A DNA stretch of 64,000 bases from an uncultured Anaerobiospirillum sp. Its GTDB lineage: Bacteria > Pseudomonadota > Gammaproteobacteria > Enterobacterales > Succinivibrionaceae. The DNA is taken from NCBI GenBank assembly GCA_944390115.1, contig CALXOW010000100.1, positions 1-64,000 on the forward strand, given 5' to 3'. The notes below the pieces were generated by a model. The model was not told the DNA's origin. It was given only the letters and a program-made list of their open reading frames with translations, and made no database searches. The first letter of the stretch is position 1, and each line of letters begins with the position of its first letter. Position numbers and translations under genes: made by a program. Positions 53,492 to 61,596 of this stretch are shown piece after piece.

Positions 53492-53705
53492 GTGTTAATC
53501 GAGTTGGATTCTGTAATATCAGCACTGAGTCTATAAATAAATTTAAGTTAAATATTATTTGTTAACTGCAAATAAAAATAACAAAAAAATGGCCTGATTT
53601 ATGCAATAGGAGATGTTGTTGTCAATTCTTTGTTGCCAACAGTTTTAGGGGCTAACACCTCGGCCGTGCCAACACCCCATATTCCCAAATAAAGGAGTGA
53701 TGCTT

Positions 53706-56700
53706 TTGACTCAGATGGCTTCCACTTCAACCCGCGCAGATGACGCTTTGTCCGCTTCGGACAAAGACGAAATCTGCTCGGCTCAAAGTGACACCAACTC
53801 TGAGCAAAACAAGTCAGCTCCGACACACAATGCCAGAGCCCTAAACGATATTAGAGCCTGTGCCCCTAAAGCGACCGCCAAGCCATACTTCTACTTATCC
53901 AATCACTCGGATGGCTGCCTTGAAATCAACCCTAATCTTGAGCTATTGACCGCAGCTCCCTACCTTAACAAGGCGATTCGTTTGCCTAATGCTGGCAATG
54001 AGTTTGGAATTTTCTCGTTGCCTAGGGTAGGAATGGTGCAAACTGCCACCGTCCTTGCGCAAAGCCGCGCTTGCTCGCAACGCCTTGATGCATCCTCCTT
54101 GCTCCAGCCACTCTTGCCTCATATTCATTACTGCCCAATTGACCCTGAGGTGGTCGAAGAAACGCTCTATGTCGGTGTGTGCTTTACCCTGATTACCAAG
54201 AGCGCTTTACAAATGGCTAAGCGTGATGGCCATAAACTGATTGAGCGGCTAGGCGTGGGGCGTTATCACTATAAGTTCATCACCCCATATCAGGTCAAGG
54301 ATTGCCTGCCGACTGACGAAGTCTATTTCGTGCCCATTACTATGCTGGATGAAGTTAATGCCACCTTAGAGGAGGTGCAAAAGCATCACCCAACGTGGTT
54401 AAAGCAACTTCCAGCGGAAATTGAGTCGCAGCTTTATCAGTTTCACCTCGAGCGTTTGCGTAAGCTTGCGCACAAGCAGCAAGAGAAGCAGGAGCGTAAG
54501 AGCAAGAAGGACAAGCCCAAGCAGCCTCAGACCCGCAAAAAATACACTCCCAGAAACGGTGCGTTTGTCCGCTTAGCCCCACACATTGTCACCGCCCAAG
54601 AGCAAGGGCTTGGTTTAGCCTCGAGTGGCACCATCATCTTGAAACCGCTTGAGTTCTATCAGGGCCAGCCGCAAGGTGAAAGCTTTCAGGCCGATACCCA
54701 AAAGGCAAAACCTGAGCTAATCCCTACCGGCGCTGATGACAGCCACACAGATGAGGAATCTCGCAAGCGTAGCATTACCGCCCTGCGTGAGCAGATTGTC
54801 AGAAAACTGCTGGCTAAGGGCCGCATTATTAGACTGGATAAGAAGCAACGCCAGCGTGTCGCTTTGCGCCAAGAGGCTATCTTAAACCATGGCTATCACT
54901 GCGATACCAATCGGCTCCAAATCTACTTGGAGGCCCACTTTAAGGGAGCTTTGACGCATTTTGACAAAGGTATTAACGCCCAACTTACGCCTCTGTGCAT
55001 CCCTCATGCGTCCCTGGTGCGTGACCCTCTGCCCTGTTTTAATGCTGAGACCTATGTAGCTCATGGCCTCTTGCTCGCTGCTGACTGTGCCGACTTAATG
55101 TACGGCTGGTATGAGCTCGCAAAGACAGCACAGGCCAAAAGTACCGCTAAGAAATCAGCTCAGGCGCAAGATGAGAGTGAGACTGAATCTAAGCTCTTTG
55201 CCCCGTGTCAGCGCCTGCAGCAGCATGCCATGCTGCTCTTAGAACAGCTGGGCAATTTTTATCTAGAAGCTGGCTTAGCCAATGAAATTGTTACTTCGAT
55301 TGCGGCAGCCCAAAAACTGAGCACCGATTGGCACAAGGCCTTAAACCAAGAGCACAAAAAGGCTCAAGAAGATAAGAACAAGTCTGCATCCACCAAGACT
55401 GAGGACGCTAGCGCTAAGGATGATGGTGTAAGCTCAACAGCTGAGACAAGCGCAGCTGAAGCCTCTACCACTAAGACTGACGCCACAAGCTCCGCAGCTA
55501 ATATAAGCGAAGCTGAGGACGCTAAAGCTGATACTACAAGCTCGGAAGCTGAGATAAACGAGAATGCGCCGAACGCTCCAACTCCAGCAAAGCCTGCTCA
55601 GTCTGAAAAGCTTAGGGCGCAACTGTTAGCAAAATTACAACAGGTTAAGACTGCGGCGCAATTACAGCCCTTGGTGTACCCAGAGCTTACTGAGTTGGTC
55701 GAGCTGAGTGCGGACTTAACACATAACTTGGGGCAAACCCCAAGTATGGCGCAAGTGCAAGATTGGACTGAGCGCAGTTTAAAGCTGGCGCAAAGCTTGT
55801 GCCGTTCACCCTTAATCCTGCTCAATGCTGCTCCTGATGAGCGCCTGCATGATGCTCAAGCTGCTACTGAGTGGCTCTTACAGCTAGTTGAATTTGGGCA
55901 ATGTTTGCGTGCCCCATTGCACCTAGCAAGCTATGCTTTACTGCTTAAGCAGTGCTGCCGAGAGGAGGCAGCTTTAGTCGCTGCACCTTACTACGAGTCG
56001 CATTGGCAACGCCAACCTGCTTGGTTCGAGTACTTATGCAAACTCTTAAGTAAGAGTGAGGTCTTACTCCAAAAGCTGGCGTTAGGCCAAGACTCTGATG
56101 CTGACACCGTTGGGCCTACGTTGCATGCAGTCAAGGCATGTGCGCAGGAGGTAAACACTCTGTGCCGCAAAGCCTGCAATAGTGTCCGCAGCCAAGTCTG
56201 CCGCAGTCAAAATGCGGTGCGGCATATTCTCAGTGCTACCCCAGAGCGTTTGCAGCCGCAACTGCACGTTTTAGCGCAGCTTAATAAACTCCAAGCACTC
56301 TCTGAGCAAATTTTCGCTGATTTACAGCAAGGCAAGCCTCAGCTTGAGCTGGTAGTGCCCCTGTGCCATGAGCTATATGGCTTACAGCAGTTCATGCTGC
56401 GCCAGCTCACCGTGCAAGATGAGCCTTGTGCTGTCCTAACAGAGTTAGACCAAGCTTGCTATATCAGCAAGTTAGTAGCGCATGAACTTGACTTCAGTAG
56501 CACAGAAGCGCACACGCAAGCGCTGCTGAGTGGACTGAGCTCAACTTTAGAGCCTGCTAGCATCACTATGGCGCGCTTGCAGGAGCTATCTGAGAGTAAT
56601 CTGAGCTCTGAGCTGACCAAAGCTTTCCAAGTAACTGGCACCAGTTTTACCGCAGTACAACAAGCGCTGAGTGTGGCCCAGTCTGAGCTTAACACTGATA

Positions 56701-59700
56701 ACTTAGCCGCCCTCAAAGAAGCTATCGCTAAGCTTGCCCTGCACCATCGTGAGCTTAGCGCTCTGATAGCACCAAGCTATAACCCACGTGCTAACAAATA
56801 TTGGCGCACGGACTACGAGACTCCAGACAGACGTGATGATGACACCAAGGTGCAAGCCCAGTGGCTGTTAGCACCGGTGCGTTCTGCTAGGGCGCTACTT
56901 ACTGCCTTGAACTTGGCGGTTACACCCAAGAGCAACGTCATGCCAGAAGATAAGGCCACGCAGCTTAAGTTGGCGGCACCGCTTATCCTAGCTGAGGTCA
57001 ATAAGCTCTGGGTAGTGAGCACCTACTTAGAGCCCAATAAGCTGGGCGCATTGACGGCACCGTTACAGCAAGCCAAGGAGGTGCTAACTAAGTTAAGCGC
57101 CCCGGCTCAGAGCGAGACAGAATCTCATCCAGAACTGATTGAGGTGTTACGTACCAGCCTGAAGCAGGCGGCCACTAAGGTCAAGAGCTTGAGCTATCAG
57201 GTGCCTAATAAGAGCACCTTTAAGCCACAAGCGGCGGTGGTACGCCGCCTATCCACCTTGGACAAGTTGGCACAGCTGATAGCAGACAATCCCGCTTTTG
57301 AAGTGAAATTTGCGCTGGCGCACAAGCTTATCCCGGCAGTCATGAGCTTACAGCATGACCTCCGAGCCTTGCCTGGGAAGCAAGTTTCTGAACTTAAGAC
57401 GTTACTGGTACAAGTTCAAGCTCATCTTGACCATATCAGCAAGGGTGAAGTGCCAGCTGAGGGTAAGGTTGTAACCTTGCTGCAGCAAGGCGCTGCTCCC
57501 GCCTGTTTGCTGCTCAAGGAACAAAGTCACAAGCAAAGTGCGGCTCATGTTGCAGCCCTGCATCAGCGCTTTACTCTGATGCGGTCGCGTCTTAATGCCC
57601 GTACGGGTTATGAGGCCATCAAACTTAACCCTGAGCTCATAGAGCTTTATCACAGCCAGATTAATCTGTGCACCTTTGATATTTGGGCGCCCAAACTGCA
57701 AGCGCTGGCCAATACGGCCGAACTGTCAGCTGCGTTCTTGGGCTTAGATGACAAGGCACAAGCCACATATCAACTTCACCTCTATTGGAGTGCGTTATTT
57801 TATCGCCAAGCGCATACCCTAAAGGCTTTCTTTGAAACCTCTCATGAGTACTTTGATAAAAAGTACAAAAAGTATCAAGCTGCGCTTAAACAGCTGCAAC
57901 AGCAAGTTGCTGATGAGTGTAATCAAACTCAGCTAAATAAAAACCAGGCCACCTCAGCAAGCAAGAAAAAACTTGTTTCCAATAAGGATGAACTCGAAAC
58001 AAATCTTGCCGAAGTTAAGCATAATCTTGCCTTAATTCAGCCATTATTTGATCAAGTTAAATTCTTTGAATCTATTGCTCATAGACGTTTTCAAAGATTT
58101 TACTCCCACCTTGTTCAGCTTAAAGTTGATTTAATTAATTTCGTTGGCGACCGTCAAGGTTCTGAACTTACCGATATTCTTAGCTTTAAGACTCCACTAA
58201 TATCATCTAGCGAATGTCAAGTAGTATTAAGTCAAGTCCAAGATAAAGCTCTAAAGCAATTGACTGGACTTATATCCAATCAAAATAAAGCACGGGGCAA
58301 ACAACGCTCAGCCCTTAATACTGCCCGTGATAATATTAAACTTGTTGCTGGTTGGACTGGGCTTGCCGGGTGGAATACGGCCAAAATCGCTGAGATGAGA
58401 ACCAAATATCTGCTTAAGCAGGGTTTATTGGTGATGGTGGAGGAGAAGGTACCCCCTTTAACTTCTGATAAATCTGATAAATCAGCATCTCTAACCTCTA
58501 ACCAAACGGGCGACGTCAAGGACCGCAACGATTCAGACCACAGTAACTTAAAGTCTGAACCAAATGTGGCCCAAGACCAAGAAGAGCATAGCAACGAAGC
58601 CAAGCCCCAGCCTAGCCACTCCGAAACAGAGAATGATGAAGCGACTGATACTACTGTAGTACGTCAACTCACCGTAGGCGCACCTGCTTGTGACCGCCTT
58701 TGGTCCTGCGCCTATAATCGCGAATACCGCAATACTAAGAACTTTCGCTCTTTCATGAGTCATGCTGGTGATAAAGGCACCCGCATCGTGCAGTCGACTT
58801 TCATGCGTAAGGGTAAGAAGAAGCTTACTGCTAAGCTTGAGGCCAAAGCCTTTTGTGCCGATGGCTGGGTCCATCCGGTCGCACTGCCCCTTGATGTTAG
58901 GGGTAATAAGCGTGGTCACCTGTGGGATTTAATCGCCAAGCGTGATGGGAAGGTTAGGGTTCAGCATATTTGCATTGTCTATAACAATGTGCGCACGAAG
59001 GATGGGCGCCTCATCAAGCGTCTTACCGTCAACAGTTGTATCCCTGGACTGCCACCTTTTGCCTCACAGCGAGTATTTAAGGCCATGAAATATCGTGGCA
59101 TTGATATCAATGATAAAGCCGCAATGGAGAAGTGGCGCGAATGTGTGGTTGCAGTTGACCCTAGCACTCAGTCAATTACTGTTTTATCGAGCTCTAATGA
59201 TGGCTCAAAATTCAATCTTGCCATTAAGGATTTTCTTGATCGCGAAAACAAGAAGAATGCTGCCAAGCTGCAGCAGCTTGAGCTTAAACTGAAGCAAGAC
59301 AAGCGTGCCTATAGTGAGCACATAGCTAAAATTAATCCCAAGTTATACGATAAAAATAACAAAAGATTAAGCAATGCTGAAGTGCGTGCTAAATTTGGCG
59401 ATTGCCAAGAATGGTATGACAAAAAAGCACTGAGCCTAAATTATCGTGTGCTTCAAGATAATCAAGATATCTACCAATTTCGTAAGGAATGCCAGTTTAA
59501 GGTTATTTGTGACATTATAGCCTTAGGTGGTACTGTTATTATTGAAGATATGAGTTATAACGGCCTTAAAAAGAGAGGCCGTAAGACTCCATCCCAGAAA
59601 GAAGGAGATGATTACAAGGCATTTCTGCCTGATGAGCTCAATAAACTTGACCCAGAGCCTGATTCCCTTCAGCCTCAAATTCAGACTTCCGCAGGCAACT

Positions 59701-60476
59701 GTGGTAGTAGCACCAATAGAACGAATAATCGTGCAAAGAAGGCAGCAAGGGGTAAGGCAGCAGCAAGTGATAAGCGAGCACAGCAGGCAGGAACGGCCTC
59801 ACCAGGCAAACCTCAGCCTCTCAATCAAGAGGCTCAGGTGAACCCAACCGGTCAGAGCAGACCAAGCCATAAGCTAAATCCTGCTAAAAGCTGGTCCCGC
59901 TACGGTGCTTCTATTGGCCGCGCTGCGCCTGCAACCTTTATCAAAAGGTATAGCGCTATTTTGGCTAAATTAGGTGGAGTTTTAATCAAAGTTCCACCCC
60001 AGCTGCTTAAGGCAACCCAGCGCAATCCGCTGCTCTTTATCGACCATCCTAAAGCCTTCCAAAAGCTCAAGGGTGGCATAAATCAGCGGTATAAGCCCGT
60101 GCTTGTACCAAGTGAAATTAGCGGGAGCGAACGTGATGAAGAGGTATGGATTCAACGTGACTTTATGGCAGCATTTACTTTAATGCATGCCATTTGTAAC
60201 AAGAGTCGTATCTCAGGCCCTGGCAAGACTTGCGTACTCAATGACGTTGATGTTGCAGCCTGTCGCGCCGATTGGCCTAACTTCCTGCGGGCATATTACT
60301 ATGCTATGAAGCATCTATGGAATAAGGGGCTATGCTCTGATTGTGTTAAAGAAAATTTACGGCCAAGTAAGTATGACCTCCAATCCAACGATTGGTACTG
60401 GGGGATGAAAGCTTGGTCTAAAACAAATAAGGTAAAGCAAGAACTTTGTTCAATAAAAGCAAGTCAACCTCAGTGA
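53706..60476 (+). CDS. Giant mobile-element protein with C-terminal TnpB/Cas12-like RuvC nuclease domain
   Basis: The protein has 2256 aa from TTG 53706, 8 nt after AAGGAG and at the same place as the TTG of the second copy; GTG 53697 and ATG 53700 are too close to that site. The N-terminus (Ser/Asp-rich, then HNARALNDI) is followed by a basic tract (~255-283), long helical regions, an acidic low-complexity linker (~555-635) and another (~1586-1650). From ~1660 a beta-rich part (VQHICIVYNNV, LIKRLTVNSCIPGLPP) resembles the wedge before RuvC in TnpB. Then come VVAVDPSTQSITVLSS (D1818), a long helix, GGTVIIEDMSYNGL (E1947), a basic insert (~1972-2058), GGVLIKVPPQLLKATQ, and IQRDFMAAFTLMHA (D2152), equal to the RuvC I-II-III series of TnpB. 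The TnpB zinc ribbon before motif III is absent; a CSDC pair lies near the C-terminus. Nuclease activity is probable; guide use and targets are unknown. Confidence 0.8.
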   Translation: MTQMASTSTRADDALSASDKDEICSAQSDTNSEQNKSAPTHNARALNDIRACAPKATAKPYFYLSNHSDGCLEINPNLELLTAAPYLNKAIRLPNAGNEFGIFSLPRVGMVQTATVLAQSRACSQRLDASSLLQPLLPHIHYCPIDPEVVEETLYVGVCFTLITKSALQMAKRDGHKLIERLGVGRYHYKFITPYQVKDCLPTDEVYFVPITMLDEVNATLEEVQKHHPTWLKQLPAEIESQLYQFHLERLRKLAHKQQEKQERKSKKDKPKQPQTRKKYTPRNGAFVRLAPHIVTAQEQGLGLASSGTIILKPLEFYQGQPQGESFQADTQKAKPELIPTGADDSHTDEESRKRSITALREQIVRKLLAKGRIIRLDKKQRQRVALRQEAILNHGYHCDTNRLQIYLEAHFKGALTHFDKGINAQLTPLCIPHASLVRDPLPCFNAETYVAHGLLLAADCADLMYGWYELAKTAQAKSTAKKSAQAQDESETESKLFAPCQRLQQHAMLLLEQLGNFYLEAGLANEIVTSIAAAQKLSTDWHKALNQEHKKAQEDKNKSASTKTEDASAKDDGVSSTAETSAAEASTTKTDATSSAANISEAEDAKADTTSSEAEINENAPNAPTPAKPAQSEKLRAQLLAKLQQVKTAAQLQPLVYPELTELVELSADLTHNLGQTPSMAQVQDWTERSLKLAQSLCRSPLILLNAAPDERLHDAQAATEWLLQLVEFGQCLRAPLHLASYALLLKQCCREEAALVAAPYYESHWQRQPAWFEYLCKLLSKSEVLLQKLALGQDSDADTVGPTLHAVKACAQEVNTLCRKACNSVRSQVCRSQNAVRHILSATPERLQPQLHVLAQLNKLQALSEQIFADLQQGKPQLELVVPLCHELYGLQQFMLRQLTVQDEPCAVLTELDQACYISKLVAHELDFSSTEAHTQALLSGLSSTLEPASITMARLQELSESNLSSELTKAFQVTGTSFTAVQQALSVAQSELNTDNLAALKEAIAKLALHHRELSALIAPSYNPRANKYWRTDYETPDRRDDDTKVQAQWLLAPVRSARALLTALNLAVTPKSNVMPEDKATQLKLAAPLILAEVNKLWVVSTYLEPNKLGALTAPLQQAKEVLTKLSAPAQSETESHPELIEVLRTSLKQAATKVKSLSYQVPNKSTFKPQAAVVRRLSTLDKLAQLIADNPAFEVKFALAHKLIPAVMSLQHDLRALPGKQVSELKTLLVQVQAHLDHISKGEVPAEGKVVTLLQQGAAPACLLLKEQSHKQSAAHVAALHQRFTLMRSRLNARTGYEAIKLNPELIELYHSQINLCTFDIWAPKLQALANTAELSAAFLGLDDKAQATYQLHLYWSALFYRQAHTLKAFFETSHEYFDKKYKKYQAALKQLQQQVADECNQTQLNKNQATSASKKKLVSNKDELETNLAEVKHNLALIQPLFDQVKFFESIAHRRFQRFYSHLVQLKVDLINFVGDRQGSELTDILSFKTPLISSSECQVVLSQVQDKALKQLTGLISNQNKARGKQRSALNTARDNIKLVAGWTGLAGWNTAKIAEMRTKYLLKQGLLVMVEEKVPPLTSDKSDKSASLTSNQTGDVKDRNDSDHSNLKSEPNVAQDQEEHSNEAKPQPSHSETENDEATDTTVVRQLTVGAPACDRLWSCAYNREYRNTKNFRSFMSHAGDKGTRIVQSTFMRKGKKKLTAKLEAKAFCADGWVHPVALPLDVRGNKRGHLWDLIAKRDGKVRVQHICIVYNNVRTKDGRLIKRLTVNSCIPGLPPFASQRVFKAMKYRGIDINDKAAMEKWRECVVAVDPSTQSITVLSSSNDGSKFNLAIKDFLDRENKKNAAKLQQLELKLKQDKRAYSEHIAKINPKLYDKNNKRLSNAEVRAKFGDCQEWYDKKALSLNYRVLQDNQDIYQFRKECQFKVICDIIALGGTVIIEDMSYNGLKKRGRKTPSQKEGDDYKAFLPDELNKLDPEPDSLQPQIQTSAGNCGSSTNRTNNRAKKAARGKAAASDKRAQQAGTASPGKPQPLNQEAQVNPTGQSRPSHKLNPAKSWSRYGASIGRAAPATFIKRYSAILAKLGGVLIKVPPQLLKATQRNPLLFIDHPKAFQKLKGGINQRYKPVLVPSEISGSERDEEVWIQRDFMAAFTLMHAICNKSRISGPGKTCVLNDVDVAACRADWPNFLRAYYYAMKHLWNKGLCSDCVKENLRPSKYDLQSNDWYWGMKAWSKTNKVKQELCSIKASQPQ

Positions 60477-60511
60477 TATCCCTTATACCCTTATATAAGA
60501 ATAAGGATATG
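60475..60511 (+). terminator. Hairpin just after the giant gene stop codon
   Basis: ATATCC-C-TTAT and ATAAGGATAT pair around a loop that itself contains CTTATATAAG. It begins at the stop codon. No T run follows, so it may be a processing or stability structure and not a terminator. Confidence 0.4.
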
Positions 60512-60568
60512 AGGTGTGTTTGTGTGGCAACATATATCTTAATGCAAGATATGCAATAATCGGCGCTT

Positions 60569-60801
60569 GATTGTTGGTTGTAACATAAACAATCATTGAA
60601 ATTGCTTTTGATTTGACTTGTCTCTTGCTGGGGGATATGGGCTGTAGCCGTGCATTTTATCAAGAAATGTACGGTCCTCCATAAGTAAGCTGCTTTAACA
60701 AGTAACACTGCTTAAAAGATGATATTACATCTTATAATGTAATCCAATTAATGGTGCATAGCGTAGATGAGGGGACTCTCTGGGGTCGCCAAGTCTGCAC
60801 C
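60569..60801 (+). ncRNA. Candidate structured RNA at the element right end (omega-RNA-like position)
   Basis: Four stems occur in a row: GATTGTT/AACAATC (60569-60594), CCGTGCATTT/AAATGTACGG (60648-60674, ten pairs including one G-U), ATTACAT/ATGTAAT (60724-60743) and GGTGCA/TGCACC (60753-60801). The segment lies between the stop codon of a TnpB-like nuclease gene and the element end, where TnpB elements encode their guide RNA. Transcription and function are unproven; stems of six or seven pairs in AT-rich DNA can arise by chance. Confidence 0.35.
60709..60738 (+). promoter_or_regulatory. Outward promoter candidate near the element right end
   Basis: TGCTTA (60709-60714), 18 bp, TATAAT (60733-60738). 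The -10 is perfect and the -35 weak. It reads out of the element into yggS, or makes an RNA crossing the right end into flanking DNA. Confidence 0.45.
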
Positions 60802-60816
60802 GTTAAGAGGCATTAA

Positions 60817-60834
60817 TTAATTTGTAACAGCCCC
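60817..60834 (-). repeat. Right terminal inverted repeat
   Basis: TTAATTTGTAACAGCCCC on the plus strand; inverted it matches the left repeat with one mismatch (position 3, G for A). Confidence 0.85.
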
Positions 60835-60840
60835 CTGAGG
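60835..60840. repeat. Candidate target-site duplication, right copy (CTGAGG)
   Basis: Same six bases as 53189-53194, directly after the right inverted repeat. The GAGG forms part of the purine-rich stretch before yggS. Confidence 0.65.
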
Positions 60841-60852
60841 AAAAGGACCTAA

Positions 60853-61581
60853 ATGGACACTCCAACTAGTGCTTCAGTTGCGGCAAACTTGCAGCAAGTG
60901 CATGGTGCGATTGATCAGGCCTGTCAGGCGTGCGCCCGTGCTGGCAGTGAGGTGCGCCTGCTTTGTGTCTCCAAGACCAAGGGCGAGGATTTAATCAAGG
61001 CCGCCTATGAGCAAGGGGAGCGCCATTTTGGTGAGTCCTATGTCTCCGAGGCCGTGGGCAAGATTGAGTCGTTGCGCGCCCAAGGTTTTAACGACATCGT
61101 ATGGCACTTTATTGGCCCAATTCAGTCTAATAAGACCAAACATATCGCTGCCCACTTTGATGTGGTCGAGTCGGTGGAGCGCCGCAAGATTTTGGAGCGC
61201 TTATCGGCCCAGCGCCCGGATGATTTGCCCCCGCTCAAGGTCATGTTGCAGGTCAACATTTCTCATGAAGAGCAAAAGCAAGGCTGTGAGGTTGAGGAGC
61301 TCCCTGAATTGCTTGAGGCTGCCTCATCTTTGCCTAAGCTTGAGCTGATAGGCTTGATGGGCGTGGCCCGCATTGATGCCAGTGAGTCCGAGCTCAACGC
61401 GCAGTTTGGTCAGCTTAAGGCCTTACAAGAGCGCTTTTTAGCGCAATACCCTGGCCTTAAGGAGCTGTCGATGGGTATGACCCATGATCTGGGGCCTGCG
61501 ATCGCCCAAGGCTCTACTGAGGTGCGCATCGGGACCGCGATCTTCGGTGAGCGTGATTACTCCAAGATGCATAAGAATTAA
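60853..61581 (+). CDS. yggS: PLP homeostasis protein YggS (PLPBP family)
   Basis: This 242-aa cytoplasmic TIM-barrel protein binds pyridoxal phosphate without known catalysis and keeps vitamin B6 pools balanced. The PLP lysine is K41 in LLCVSKTKG; GESYVSEAVGKIESL, WHFIGPIQSNKTKHIA, VMLQVNISHEEQKQGC and the phosphate site SMGMTHDLGPAIAQGSTEVRIGTAIFG are all present. It is the first gene of yggS-proC-yggT, a conserved gammaproteobacterial cluster. The ATG lies only 18 bp beyond the right end of the giant-gene element, so the original promoter upstream of the insertion is now 7.6 kb away. Confidence 0.95.
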   Translation: MDTPTSASVAANLQQVHGAIDQACQACARAGSEVRLLCVSKTKGEDLIKAAYEQGERHFGESYVSEAVGKIESLRAQGFNDIVWHFIGPIQSNKTKHIAAHFDVVESVERRKILERLSAQRPDDLPPLKVMLQVNISHEEQKQGCEVEELPELLEAASSLPKLELIGLMGVARIDASESELNAQFGQLKALQERFLAQYPGLKELSMGMTHDLGPAIAQGSTEVRIGTAIFGERDYSKMHKN

Positions 61582-61596
61582 GGATTGTGTTTAGCT

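Larger units (their letters stand above)
53039..53705. other. Ferredoxin upstream region, element left end, and AT-rich leader
   Basis: No gene is supported. Bases 53039-53188 are host sequence upstream of the ferredoxin. 53189-53194 is the candidate target duplication, 53195-53212 the inverted repeat, and 53213-53705 the AT-rich leader of the giant gene. The leader includes a 26-bp palindrome at 53466-53491 and the subterminal GCACCAAATTGGTGC palindrome at 53217-53231. Confidence 0.7.
53195..60834 (+). mobile_element. Complete 7.64-kb inverted-repeat element with a single giant RuvC-like gene
   Basis: Terminal inverted repeats GGAGCTGTTACAAATTAA (left) and, inverted, GGGGCTGTTACAAATTAA (right) differ at one of 18 positions, and both abut a CTGAGG direct repeat. 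Removing the element joins the sequence so that CTGAGGAAAAGGAC lies before the yggS ATG, a normal ribosome binding site. The only gene inside is the ~2256-aa protein; no DDE, HUH or serine/tyrosine transposase gene is seen. Flanking noncoding segments are ~490 bp (left, AT-rich) and ~360 bp (right, with potential RNA stems). A second copy with the same left end lies at 1-923. I know no named insertion-sequence family with this layout. Confidence 0.85.
60477..60852. other. Right-end noncoding segment of the element and yggS leader
   Basis: No gene is supported. It holds stems at 60475-60511, 60569-60594, 60648-60674, 60724-60743 and 60753-60801, an outward TATAAT at 60733, the right inverted repeat 60817-60834, the right CTGAGG (60835-60840) and the yggS ribosome binding site. 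Confidence 0.7.

Noticed and set aside
60228-60262. NDVDVAACRADW as RuvC motif III of the giant protein
   Set aside because: IQRDFMAAFTLMHA at about residue 2152 fits the TnpB motif (RDxNAA) and its spacing better; the later segment is a tail.
53195-60834. CRISPR array serving a Cas12-like effector
   Set aside because: No direct repeats of 25-40 bp with regular spacing are seen within or around the element.
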